A DNA stretch of 64,000 bases from Sarcocystis neurona (lineage: Eukaryota > Apicomplexa > Conoidasida > Eucoccidiorida > Sarcocystidae): assembly GCA_000727475.1 (NCBI GenBank), contig KL647295.1:3747976-3811975 (forward strand), written 5' to 3'. Both the position numbers and the translations under genes were made by a program. Numbering within the stretch: the first letter of the stretch is position 1; every line of letters starts with the position of its first letter. The notes under the pieces are model-generated. The model was not told where the DNA came from and did no database searches. It saw nothing but the letters and a program-made list of their open reading frames with translations. This document shows positions 11,101 to 25,162 of the stretch, one piece after another.

Positions 11101-13840
11101 GGTTGTCTCCTTCACCTGTAGCCATGGTTTATCGAGGACAGAAGCCTGCAAGGGCTCGTGGGAATAGGTGGGTCAAGAGTAACACGTGAAGGTAAGTAAT
11201 ATTGTTGCCTGTGTAGAGCAGCACGTACCAGTGGAGAGCGTGGTACCTTCTCGTTGTGAGAGTGAGGTTTTCGAGAGAATGTGAGAATCCAGGGGGGATG
11301 CACCCGTACGATCGTCACGTTCGGGGTCGAGCCTTGCGCGTACACTGTTGGACTAAATGGAGTCCAGCACTTAGTCAGCAACGTTCTACGACAAAGTTCC
11401 GCGCAGACCTACTGCGTATGTGGTGCAGCACTCGATATAAAAGGCCGTCTTCGACGGGTATTCTGAATGGTCACCTCCAGGTTTTTAGAACCCCTGGGAG
11501 CAGTAGATCTGCCCAGAAGGGCCTCTCCAGGCGTGGTACAGTCGGCACTAGCGAGAAGCCGCTGAGCTCATTTTCCCTAGTCGAAAATTTAAGCGGATGA
11601 AATTATGCAGCGCTGCTTCGCTCCAAGAGTTGGAGAGAGAGGGCTAGGTCAAGTTAAAGGTGGTAGCTTTTCCATTCTCCACCAAAGCGCGCACCTGTAC
11701 GTAGAAATGCTCCCCTTCTTCTCTCTACATGCATAAAAATACATCCACATGCGTGCAACCTCGTGTGCCATGTTCCGTGGGGCTCTCCTGAAGTACAGCT
11801 CCTCCATACGAACAGCACCAGGAAACTGTGACAGCGTTCATGCGAGTGAAGCTGTTCGACCCCGCGCTACACGGGAAGGCCAACCGCACCAGCACTAGTG
11901 GAACTCAGACATGTCGCACATCGTGATAAAATTAGACTGTAGCAAAAGTCTCAAGTCTCAGTGGATCCCAAGCCGTGTAAAGATCTACTGGAAGTCTTTT
12001 TTAAAAACCTGCTCACTTAACTAAAAGGGGTAAAACATCATTTCCAGAGCTGGTGGGGTCGCCGCAGATAAGACGGAGCACGTTCAAAACTGGATTTTAC
12101 ATTGCGTTGAAGCATTTTCTCAATTGACACTTGTGCACGAATGCGATAGGTGACCCACTGATTACAGTTGAAAGTTGTGAAGCGGTACAAACAACACTCT
12201 GGCAGGAGAAACTGGAAGAGGGTGCCAGAGCACCAACTCCGCGGTTATCCGAAGGGTCTGCCTCACCAACGCGCTCACACTTATCTAGCATACCCACCAC
12301 TTTCCTCGACAAGCGTACGGCGTACGTTTTTTCGCAGGTGCCCAGGTTTAAGGAGACACTGGCGCTCCGACGTCCCCGTTGCTTCATTCAACGTCCTGCC
12401 AGCGAAACGGAATTCGTGGGCCGCTGTCCCACTTAGCGACGATCTCATGGCTCGTCACTGCCGCACAGCATAAAGCGCACACACGAAGGATTGTGTACAA
12501 GCACACGACTGCAGCATCAAGAATCTTGTGTACGCTACAACCCTAAAGCGTATATAGGTCATGATCTGTGCATTCCCGGCGCCGCCTGTTCACTCTCGTA
12601 ATGGAGGAGATTTCTGCCCCTGCCATAGCCAGGTAGCGTCCACACCTGTAATCTTTGGAAGCAGGACTGTACTCGGACTGCATACAATGCCACGCCTCTG
12701 CATGCTTTCAGGTGGATATTCCTCAAAACGGGAATAGAGGAACAACTTGTTGGGTGATTTCCAGGTCCCCGCTGATCAAACGTCGTAGATGTACTAGTCG
12801 TCAAACAACGACTACAATGGTCTAGCCGGGTGAATCTGTTACGGACAACAGGGTGGCCCTGCTCTCATCCGCGTGAAAAGAATATCTTCCTCCGATCAAG
12901 GCGCAGTTGTTGATTTTCTTTGCCAACAATTGCCTTCTTGATATGCAGCGGCTAGCCTGCTACTGCTTGATGCTAAGTGCGATGAGGTAGAGATGTTTCA
13001 TCCTTCACCTCATACTTAGCGCAGCATCATTCGAATGAACTCCAAGGCGAGTACGTTATACAAAGTCGCAAGGGACGAAACAGAATAACAACTTCCCTTC
13101 GAATTAAAAACGAAAGATTTCCAAGTGAAAAGGCCGGCATTGCTCAAAGAGGACGGATAGTTGGACTGCGCTACGACGTGAGACGAAGCTTCAGGCACTT
13201 CATACCGCACGTCCAACTTCTTCATGGTGTACAACCGTGTGCGCGCTTATTTTCTGAAAAGGATTTCTCCCGTCGGCGGAAAGTATCTCCACTACAAGCG
13301 AACGGCGAAGCAATGCAGACGGGGCACCTGCCTGTCTTCCACAGCGCCTTCCTCCTTTCGGCGCACAACAATGTGCACAAGGTGTACGACGCTCCGCGAT
13401 CAGGTCACTGGTGGCACTGCTTTTTAGTCTGCTCGCTCTTTCTATTAAACTGATTCTTTTTTTTTCCGCGGGACTCGCCCAACATGTAGCCCTCCTTGTA
13501 AGTAGCATTCACAGCCGGTATCAACGAATGACGACGTGCACCGTCGAATCTGGTTTGCAGAAAAAGCTCTATTAATTCTACAACTCTGGCGTACTGAACT
13601 CCTGCCTGCACATTTTATGTGGCTGTTCCGCGACGTTGCATTTATCCTCTTCTTCACCAGAAATGACAACAGCGTCTCTTCAAGTAGCCCGTACGGTTCT
13701 TCTATCTACAGTTGATTCTGCATTGTGCGGTTCCTACAACCGTCTTTCGTTGTACGGAAAAAGAACCAACGCTGCACAGACACCGCCGACGTCCAGTCCT
13801 CAGTCACGACTGCTTCTCATCCTTGGATCTCGACCGGCGG
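8160..13840. other. High-complexity intergenic stretch, no supportable gene
   Basis: This 5.7-kb stretch lies upstream of the giant gene and downstream of the MORN gene stop. It lacks the CAG tracts, AT microsatellites and CT-rich introns seen nearly everywhere else. Open frames are short (the longest about 181 codons, 9198-9743 minus) and show no family motif. I found no tRNA, rRNA or terminal-repeat structure. It includes the 3' flank of the MORN gene (13846 downward) and probably the promoter of the giant gene near its right-hand start. Confidence 0.55.
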
Positions 13841-13845
13841 GCAAC

Positions 13846-16800
13846 TCACTCGCCTTCCTTAATCCATCGAATGCGCCTGCCTTCTTCCCACTCACCAAGT
13901 CTTCGTTCATTTTTGGCTGCAGGAGATTAGCGCAACAACCCAGAAGTATTATTGTACACATCTGTATAACCGTCCAGCTACATCATCCACGCGTGTACAT
14001 ATACGTACACCCATACATATATATATACACACACGCAGGCATGCGTCTACGTACATGTGTATATAGACACACATACTTACGCACACGTATACATCCACAT
14101 ACATATACGTAGATGTAGGCATATATATGTCACCTTATTTGGATCGGCTTGTGTGCCGTATGCGGGTACTTCTCTGTAGCGGCGACGTGGAGACGCGTCA
14201 ACCAACGTCGAGAGCATCGGAAACAGGGACCGACACACCGCACAGCAGCTTGAAACATTGCCCGGTGGACTCTTTTTCCATTTGCCTGCCGTGCTGCACT
14301 GCAGTGACGTGGAATATTTGGCACAGACGAGTGACTTCGGAGACCTGGCCCTTTCTTGCCACTCTGGGCGCTGGTAGTGCCTTCCCCCATGCCAAAAGGA
14401 AGCCTTTCCTCTTCCTAATACCCATGACAATTAACTCACCGGTGATGTACACACCGCGGCCATGCTGTTTGCCGTTCTTCCAGTTCCCGATATACCGCCG
14501 TCCGTCAGGCCACGAGAAAGTCCCCTGAAACGCGTCATCCCGCGGTCGCCACGGACACACATATACACCCATATACATACGCACACACGCTTGTTCACGC
14601 CTATATTATACGTAGACACCACGGTACGTACACACACACACAAACACACATACAGGTCGACACGTGTACAATACGTACAGCTAAGTTGCAGTCTGTCTTC
14701 TTCGCGATCCTGCGTGCCGTATTTCACACGTGTCACCGATGGCCTGCTGTCCCTACCACCCGGCAGCACACAGCCCAACCCAGCGCACTGGGAGGAGTGC
14801 TCCGCTCGTGCGGCTGCAGCAACAGGGCAAGAAGAACGGCTGACGCTCGGTAAAACAGGCGCAGTAGCCAGACGCGCCACCGAGACATTTTCGTAAAGCA
14901 GCAACACGCGTGTGCACAGCAATCAAATCGTACCGATTTTCATCCCAGCGGAAGAGTAGCCCGTTTCTAGCTCCACCGCACACACACACACACATATACA
15001 CCTACCTCTACGTCTCACACTTCTGTGCGCGTGCGTAGACGGAGAATGCTCGTGTGTGACACGAGAAGGGAGATTTTCGTCAGGGATGCATCTCATTTGT
15101 ATCTGCAGCAGCGAAACAAAGACTTCTCTCTGTGTCTACTCTGTTTCGTGAGCGCCCAAACCTTGCTCGGCCGCCAACGTAGGCCTGCCCTTGTCCGTTC
15201 AACAACTTTCTAGCAAAAAAACGGTCGGCACACACCAGCGTATCCAGCACGTCATTACATACAAACGAATCACTCTCTCTTGTCTCTCTTCCTTGTAGAC
15301 TTACGTAAACCCTTCCCTTTCTCTTCCACACACACACACACACAAATCAAAATCTCTCTTCCTGTGTCACATATGTGTGGAGAGCTCTCTCTGTGTCTTG
15401 ACGTTTCTTCTCTCCGCTCTCTATCATTCCTGTCTTGTGGTCTCCCTTCGGCTTTTCTCTCTCTCTTACTCTCTAACTTTTTTTCCTTCCGCAACCCCCC
15501 CCCGTTCACAACTTGCGCAGCGCCTGCGAGAGAGTCCTCTTTCTGCACGACCACACGAGCGCCTCTCCTCTTCCTTTTCTTCGCGTTCTTCTCTGAGGAA
15601 GGGCGGTCGCGAGAAAGCCTACCTTTCCATCTTTTTGGTCGTAGCGATACTCTCCCTCGTAAACGCGGCCATCTGCCCACTGAAATTTGCCCTGCCCGTG
15701 CATGCGGTTTTTTTCCCACTCTCCTTCGTACCGCCGGCCGTCTGCCCAGCAGTACACCCCGTAGCCGTGGATGTCGTTGTTCATAAAGTCTCCTTCGTAG
15801 ACGCTGCCCTGGCGACGGCAGAACAACACACACACGCACACATATACAGAAGTTTGAATATATATATATATATATGCACACGCAGAGACACATACATTTG
15901 CTGGAAACACACGTACGCACACATATACGAGAGGATACACCTGCACACATATAAACGCACTTCAGACTTTTGCAGACTTTCGCCCAGAGGTTTCGTCCCT
16001 TTACGTCTGTACCTGGATCCATCCATATATATACGTACTCACGTATAGCTAAATAATATGCAGTTATCTATTTACACATGAGGGGCTCGGTGACTCTGCC
16101 AGAATATACCGGCGGCAACGGGAGAACCAAGCGACCTCAGCCAACGGGTCCGCGGTCACAACCATATAGCTCCACTCCACCCGCAGCTGTGAGCCAAAGA
16201 ACTTCTATATACGGTAAGGGGCGTGCCTATACTTACATACATAAACACGGGCACATCCACGTGAGACGTAACACACCCCCCCATACACATATACGTGAGC
16301 AGAAAAGGGTAAAGATAACTAGTCACCAACACCTCCGCCAAGCAGACAAAGACAGAGAACCTCTTTACTAAGACGGAGGAAAATAACTAGCCGTCAACGT
16401 CCCCCCCCTCCACACAGATACGTACGTAGAGAATCCTCTTCATTTGAACAGAGAAAAGCAAGTAGTCGTCTACACCGCGCCCACATCCACGCACGCACAG
16501 AATCCTCCACACGGATGCAGAAGGAGGAGAACTACCCCTGGCCTCCACCCTCTCCTCCCCACACATGGGGCGTCTCCATTTAATTCCGGGAGACGTGCAC
16601 ACACAGGGAGACACGCACGTGTACACACACAAATACGTCGAAACAGAGTCGTACAGAAGACAGCTCCCGAGACGTGGCGCGCATGAGGAAGAGACCGGGC
16701 AGGAAGAGAGCGACGAAGAAAACCGACGGAAGCAGCACATGTCCACGTCGTCGGGTCTGCAGAGGTATGCAGCCTTCAAGCAGAGGAGAGGCGCGCCGGA

Positions 16801-19800
16801 CTTCTTTTCTCGGCTGTTCACGCTCTCTACGCGATTCTCCGGCCCGTTCTTCGCTTCAGGCCCCGCCCTTCCAAGCTGCAGAGAAGCTTCTCTTCGGTCT
16901 TTCTACACACCCGGCCGCCCGGTTGCTGTCTCTATCTTTCTCTGCCCATCTGTTGTCCTCCGTCTCCTCCAGCCGCAGTCTCCTGTGTGCGGGTGTGTGT
17001 GGCTGTTGTGTGTGTGTCTCCGTCTCCCCCTGCCCCCCTGCTGACGGCTTCTCTTCGCCGTCTCAAGAAAAAGCAGCAGCAACCCGGAGACACGAGAAAA
17101 ACGCAGAGGTCGAGACAGAGGGAGACACGGCGTGGACGAGCCTTTTTGCCGAGGAGAACGACTTACGTCCGCCCAGGAGAAGGTGCCTTTCCCGTGTTTC
17201 TTGCCGTTGCTGTACTGGCCTTCATACGTCGCCCCGTCCGGCCACTGTTCCGTCCCCTTCCCGTGCTGCTTGTCTTCGTACCACTGGCCCTCATATCTGC
17301 AGAAAAAGTGCAGCCGCCACGTCACCCCCCACACACCGCACAGCCCCAAGCAAATCCACAAGCGTCTCAACGTACCATGTGCACTACATGTGCGTATAAT
17401 ATACACACACATATATATGTATGGATGTGTGTACGTACGTATGTACGTATACATGCGTACGTATGTACCCACGTACATATACACGTACGTACCTATATAC
17501 ATACATGTAATACATATATATGTATATGTACGTATGTGTGTATGTATTTATGTGTGTGCACGGAGAAGACGCATATGTGTGCACTTATACCTCAGCCCAC
17601 ACATACACACATAGTGGCAGAGGAAACCGTAGCCGTCTCTGCAGCTCCCGGGGTATATTACTCTTCCTCAACAGCACAGACCTACGTGCAAGCCTCCCTT
17701 CGACAGTCATACGTGTGTCGGCCTTTCTACGTGGACACATCCGGTCCTTTATCGCTGGGTGAAAACTCCAAACTTCTTTCGACAGTTGGCAAGAGAAGCC
17801 TGGGACGGCGAAAGACTCACGAAGGATGCTTCTGGCGAGCCCCCCCCTGTGAAGAAAAAGAAGGGAAACCTGCGCGACTGCAGCAGGTCCCCCGCCCTCT
17901 TCGCCCACCCGTCCACGAGACTGACAACACGTGGCCATACACACAAGCGCACGTATATAGAAGACGAATCTACGCCAAGTATGTACTGCGATCGCTACCG
18001 GTGTCTCCGGTCTCTCCCTTTCTCTCGCACATACGCACGAATACGTATATACAACACTCGAAAATCTACGCAACGTGTCTGCGTGCGTCGACCGCTGCAT
18101 GTGTCTCTCCAACTTTCTCTCTAACTTTCTCTCTATGTGTGTGGATCGAAAAAGACGTAGACACGCCAGTGTACGTGAAAATGCCTCGATAATCTGCACA
18201 CACACATATATATATACACTCTTACACACAGGTATATACGTGTACACGCATATATAAAGATATGTGTAGGTACACACTCATAAGCACATATATACACTTG
18301 TATACACATATACACTTACGCATCGGTACGTTGAAGTACACACATATACACGTATATATATATATATACACACACACACGTATACTTGCGGATTTGTAAT
18401 ACAGATGCATATACGTGTATATAAATAGATACATCTACACATATGCTTGTACAGGAGTACGCTGGTGTAGATGCGTGGATATACACAAACATATACATAG
18501 AGAGAGAGACACTTCTACACGTATGAGAGAAACCATATACATATATATATAGATTGATAGATAGATACACCTGCACATATACTTACACAGGAGTATGTAG
18601 ACGTACACATATATACATATATATATACACTTGCACACCGGTATGTAGAAGGAAAACCACATACATATATACACGGATATGTAGATAGACACGCATATAC
18701 ATCTCTGTATACGCACGTACATATATTCATATGTACTTGAAGGCCCAAATGTATGGAGAGATGCACACCCATATATCGGCAGTTATATCTTTTTAGGAAG
18801 AGAAAGTTCGGAGACTGCAAGGAATATCGTGGGGGGATGCGGCACGGCACCGGTGCAGCCCCTCAACACAGAGAGACACGTATTAAGAGAAAGCAGCAGA
18901 TCAACAGACACACGAGCCAAGAAGTAAAAGACAAAAAGCAGGTGCAACAACAGTCCTCCGTCCAAAAGAAAGGTGATTTACGTCCACATGTGGGCAGCCA
19001 CCACACCCGCACATATATATACACTTCGACAGACGAAGGGGCAGAGCTGCCCTTCTCTCCCGCTCTATCCTGCCGTGTCTTTCGTCCCTTGCTAAGAAGG
19101 GAGAAGCTCCCTTCTAGCTGCTGGCACTACACGAAAAAAGCGACTTTCGTATTCTACGTTGTGTACGGCCGTGATGCACTCGACGTAAAACGAGGAGAGT
19201 ACGCATGCGTGTGCGTCTCTGCCCGTCTTCTAGAGACCAAGTTATATATCCACATGCGCGGCCAACAGCAATATTCACGCGCCTGTGCCCCGGTGTGATA
19301 TGAGACGGGGAGACGACTGTAGCCTTCTCTCGCTTTCTCCACAGATAGATAGTCATCATATGTTTTAATAGACATATGTGTCTGGGCCAGTTTTTCAGAG
19401 ATAGAAAAGTGACCGTCACTTTCTCTCTTCCTCAATACATAGATGGAGAGATAAGCATTCATATATATATATATATGTACGTATTGCTTGGCGCAAAATG
19501 AGATCAATATACATGTATACATATATATATATGTATATATATATGTGCCAGTGTTTCTGAGAGAAGAGGAACATGGATGTCGCTGTCTCTCTATCTTTCG
19601 CTTAACAGGCAGATAGAAAGAGACGTATTTATATGTATATACACACACGTGCTTCCACCTGGAGTAACACATACCAATATATATACATATGGTCGTCCTG
19701 CGTATGTGTGTATATCTACACACGTATATTCATAAGGACGCATACACAACGCATGGAGGTACACACAGTATATACGGAGAACTTTGTGAAGAGACGTAGA

Positions 19801-22800
19801 GGAAGAAAAAAACGCCAACACTCACATATACACACGCGCATATGTACCCACACACTGAGGAAAACAGAGCCGCTCCATACACAAGTGCTATTTCGTGCGG
19901 TGGTGAAGCAGCAGCAGCTGAGGCAGCTATTTACCTCGAGCCGTCCGCGTGGTTGTAGACGCCGTAGCCGTGGGCCTTGTCTTCGAACCAGTCGCCGAAG
20001 TAAACGTCCCCGTCCACTGCAGGCGCACACACAGCAGCAAACGCATGCGAGCGGGCGGACGAGATTTGCACGACGAGACAGCAACAGCAGCCGTAGTAGG
20101 GCAGCAGGCAAGAGCAGCAGGAGCAGGCGCAGACAAGCAGCAGCAGCAGCAGGAAGCAGCAGTGGAGCAGGCAACAGCAGCAGAGCAAGCAGCAGCAGTG
20201 TGGGGCAGGCAGCAGCAGCAGGAGCGAGTAGCAGCAGTGTGGGGCAGGCAACAGCAGCAGCAGGCAGCAGACGAGCAGCTGCAGCAGCAGCACGAGGTAC
20301 AGACTGGGGCAGAGGAAGAACCACCTGGAGAGCAGTGGCAGTCGACAGGGACAGCAGGCGCAGCGAGAATGTCATGGGGCAGCAGAAGTCTGACATATCT
20401 GCAGGTTGCGACTTTCCTACATTTCTTGGACTTCCACAAACTTCTCCTCTCTCTTTTTCTCTCCTTCTTCCCGTCTCTTCCTGATTTGGAGAACTTGCCA
20501 GGAGTGTCCTATCTGCTCTCGTCGCTCTCTGGCATGTGCTACACTGCCTCGCATGCATCTCCGGTGTGTGTGTGTATATATGTATCAGCCGTGTCTCCCC
20601 CTCCTCCCTCGTGGCCCCCTGCCTTTCCCCGTTTCGTCTCCGGTTAGTGAACTATCAGCGACACCCTCACCCCCCCCCCTTCCCTCCACGCGCCTCCGCA
20701 GTCGCCCCGCACATTCACCGGTGCAAAACACGCGTGTCTGCTTCTACCGAAGAGGTCCGCTGCTGTCCCGCACATTTCTTTTCGCTCTCTTTCTATTTTT
20801 CATTCAAACGAAGCTCCTGCACCCCCACGACAGCCACCGCAGAGAAATGGGGCGTTTCTATGCGTGCCCGTCGTCCCACACACATGCTTGTGGGGAGGGG
20901 ACAGAGACGCTGCTGCGATCTACGGGTGAGAACTTTTCCCTGGGCACATCTACGGTGTGAGCCGAAGAAGATCAGCAGCATAAGCTCGCAGAAGTGTCGG
21001 TCGGGCAGGAAGAGATCCGCTTTGATGTCGGCAAGTTGCTGCTGCGTCCCCAACAGCTGGGGAGACGACGGGCTGCTGTCTCTGCGCGTCGTCTCCCCTC
21101 GCGGACCCGCTGCCGCGTTGTCACGGCGGAGGAAGTCCAGGAAAAAGGAGACAAGGAAGAGGAAGCCAGAAAAGACGACGAAGACAGAGAAGAGCAAAAG
21201 GAAGACGAAGAAGACAAAGTACAAGAAAAAAGAAGAAAAAGAAGACAGAGAAGATGGAGACCCCCTCGGTGGTTCAAGTTCTTGGGGAGACCAAGACGGA
21301 GGAGCAACAGAGAAGAAAGAAGACGATGAAGAAGGGAAGGAATAAAATGCAAATACGCACAAGATGAAAAAGAAGGTCGTCTCTGTCTCGAAGCTGCTGC
21401 CTACCGTGAACGAACTTTCCTTTGCCCTGGGCCTTGTCATCTACCCACTGCCCTTCGTACCGCGCCCCGTCGTCCCACACCTGCACGCCGTAGCCGTCTC
21501 GCACGTCGTTCTGCCGCCCACCGCGGAGAAGAAGCAGCAGCAGATAAAAAGCGGCAGAGACGTGGGGGGGGGGGGAAGGGGGGGACACACGCGAGACGGA
21601 CAGAAAGAGACACGAAGAGACGGCCCCACACACGCAGAGACAGAGACGGGGCCGCGCGCGCGCGCAGAGACAGCAGCAAGACAGGGAGACGGCCACAGGG
21701 AGACACGGAGACACGGAGACGCCGAAAAGACGCAGCGCCCAAGTGAAGAAGAAAAAGAAGGCGCGGTCGACGACGCAAGAAGGCTGCAGCTCCCGCCAGT
21801 ACTTTCTTTTCTTCTTCATGCAACAGTGTCTCCCAACCACCCACACACACACATATATACGTGGACTCTCCTGGCTCATCAAAGTAGTAGCCTATATACA
21901 CATTCACATGCAGACGCCGACAGTCCAGTCGCATATACGTGGATCTACCTGCAAATGTACAAACATATATACATATACATATGTGCGTACGTATACAAGT
22001 CCTTCAATATGTGTGTGTGTGTGTAGGTGTATCTACAAGTGAACGCTGGAAACTTAGAGAGGACCAGCAAGACAGAAGAAGCAAATGGGGAAACTTCCTT
22101 TTTTGCTGCGGTCCTCCTCATATATGCAGGGAAACGCAGGAGTGCCTGGCTTGTCTACGGTGCCGGCGTTCCACTGACTGGCTGCATGCGGAGAGGGGGG
22201 GTCGGCAGGGTAGAGGAGGCTGCGCCCACGACCGCCGTTTCGCTTTTAAAAAAGAAAAAGTAGACACCCACGGAGAGGGCGGGGAAGGGGAGGGGAAGAT
22301 ACGTTTTATACACACACACACACACACTTGCTGTATCTATCTATCTTTCCCCACCTAGGTGCCTATTCATATCTTTCTCTACATATCTATATACATATGT
22401 GTACCTAAGTAGATATCTATATTTACTTGTCTATCCATCTACACACACATATATATATATATATATATGTGTACACCTGAATCTATTCATATTTGTCTCT
22501 CTCTCTCTATATGTGTGTACCAATGTATAAATCTATATTTATTTGTCTATCCATCTACACATATATATGTACTATATCTCTCTATATATCCACACATGTG
22601 TGTACACATGTAGATATATATATTTACTTGTGTATCCATTTACATATATATATGTATATGTATATCTGTTCGTATCTCTCTTTCTACATATACATATATA
22701 TGTGTATCTATAAATATATTTATCTACCTACATTTCTCTATGAAAATCTCCCTCTCTACATACGCCTACATATATATACGTGTATCTACGTAATAATATA

Positions 22801-25131
22801 CAGGTATGTTTATCTATCTATACATCTACACATATATATGTATGGGTGGATATCCGAGTCCAAGCTCTCATACAATTCACCACGAATACTTGACTATTCA
22901 TTCTTCCTCAAAAGTCGACCTCCTACACACAGACATATATATATTTCCGGTCCTATAGAGAAGAACTGACACATATTCACAGATGTGTGTGTGCGTAGAG
23001 ATTCTTTGTATGGAGAGGCACACGTGTATACTGATTTGCCCCATATACGCATATATGTATGTTTCGAAGACTCCACTTTCTTCTTGGACTTCTACACATA
23101 TATCCCTTTTCCTAAGTAAGTTACTCTTCTTCTGTATTTATATATTCATACGTATACAGAAGGAAGACACACACATATATATAGACAGAAGGAAGATACA
23201 TATATACACGTCCACACATATATATAGAAGGAAGACACATATATAGACGTCCACACATATATATAGAAGGAACACAGAAGGAACACANNNNNNNNNNNNN
23301 NNNNNNNNNNNNNNNNNNNNNNNNNNNNNNNNNNNNNNNNNNNNNNNNNNNNNNNNNNNNNNNNNNNNNNNNNNNNNNNNNNNNNNNNNNNNNNNNNNNN
23401 NNNNNNNNNNNNNNNNNNNNNNNNNNNNNNNNNNNNNNNNNNNNNNNNNNNNNNNNNNNNNNNNNNNNNNNNNNNNNNNNNNNNNNNNNNNNNNNNNNNN
23501 NNNNNNNNNNNNNNNNNNNNNNNNNNNNNNNNNNNNNNNNNNNNNNNNNNNNNNNNNNNNNNNNNNNNNNNNNNNNNNNNNNNNNNNNNNNNNNNNNNNN
23601 NNNNNNNNNNNNNNNNNNNNNNNNNNNNNNNNNNNNNNNNNNNNNNNNNNNNNNNNNNNNNNNNNNNNNNNNNNNNNNNNNNNNNNNNNNNNNNNNNNNN
23701 NNNNNNNNNNNNNNNNNNNNNNNNNNNNNNNNNNNNNNNNNNNNNNNNNNNNNNNNNNNNNNNNNNNNNNNNNNNNNNNNNNNNNNNNNNNNNNNNNNNN
23801 NNNNNNNNNNNNNNNNNNNNNNNNNNNNNNNNNNNNNNNNNNNNNNNNNNNNNNNNNNNNNNNNNNNNNNNNNNNNNNNNNNNNNNNNNNNNNNNNNNNN
23901 NNNNNNNNNNNNNNNNNNNNNNNNNNNNNNNNNNNNNNNNNNNNNNNNNNNNNNNNNNNNNNNNNNNNNNNNNNNNNNNNNNNNNNNNNNNNNNNNNNNN
24001 NNNNNNNNNNNNNNNNNNNNNNNNNNNNNNNNNNNNNNNNNNNNNNNNNNNNNNNNNNNNNNNNNNNNNNNNNNNNNNNNNNNNNNNNNNNNNNNNNNNN
24101 NNNNNNNNNNNNNNNNNNNNNNNNNNNNNNNNNNNNNNNNNNNNTATATATATATGCCCACACATATATAGAGAAGGAAGACACATATGTATACGTCCAG
24201 AGAGGCATACACGGGTCTACATTGAGTCTCTCCATGAACATAGAGACACACATATATACGAGACCCTCGTTTTTTCTGGCACGAATACGTGTCCCCATTC
24301 GTTTCTAAGGAAGTTATTGTCCTCCTGGACTTACACGGATTTCTACACAGAAGGAAGACAAATTTACTGCATATGTTCACGGAAGTGTATATATACTTCA
24401 TCAAATTTATGTGTGTGCATAGGTATTCAGAAGAAATTCATGTGCACTACACACACACATATATATGTATTCGTATACATTTCCACACGTTTATGTGTAT
24501 ATAGAGAGATAGAAGAGAAATATTTGTGTGTGCACGTATATATATATTTGTATAGTTCTCTGTATATGTAGATGATGATGATGCCGCACATATTACTAAG
24601 TGTCCCGATGAATATACATATATATGTAATAAATCTGTTCAGACGTAGAGTACACGAATAAGTACGTGAAATTCTGCGATGCACACGTGGACATAAATTT
24701 GTATACAGAGGTCCTATCACCTTCTACACATATAGACGTGCTTATATATGTTAATATACGCAAGGCGTTCATTTTCATATATAGAGGCGTACACAACAAA
24801 TAGTACGCACGCACACATATACGGACATATGTCTGTAGAATACCAGGAAGTCAACATATATGCGTAGAAAATCAATACGCATATATATGCTTAGGATTAA
24901 TATATATAATATGTGTAGAACATTGGTACATCAATATACATATATGTGTAGACTATCAAAATAGATATACATCCATATGCGTAGAGAATCAAGACATACA
25001 TGTATATAAATGCGTAGAGAATCAATATATACATCTATACATGGTTGTATACAATTGATATACACATATATATACATATATATGTAGAATACTAATACAT
25101 CAATATCTACATAGATGTAGAGTATTAGAAC

Positions 25132-25162
<31 letters not shown>

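Noticed and set aside
14077..14430. Minus-strand frames continuing past the sixth MORN exon
   Set aside because: The donor gtgagt at 14439 and the phase-matched last exon at 13916 with the [11 protein letters not shown] tail explain the end better.
22493..22969. ORFs rich in Tyr, Ile, Cys and Val (also at 17.5, 18.4, 48.1 and 63.3 kb)
   Set aside because: They translate CATATA/TATATG microsatellites and have no other content.
23121..24404. Long ORFs running through the gaps (also 43276-44857)
   Set aside because: They are open only because N positions are not read as stops.
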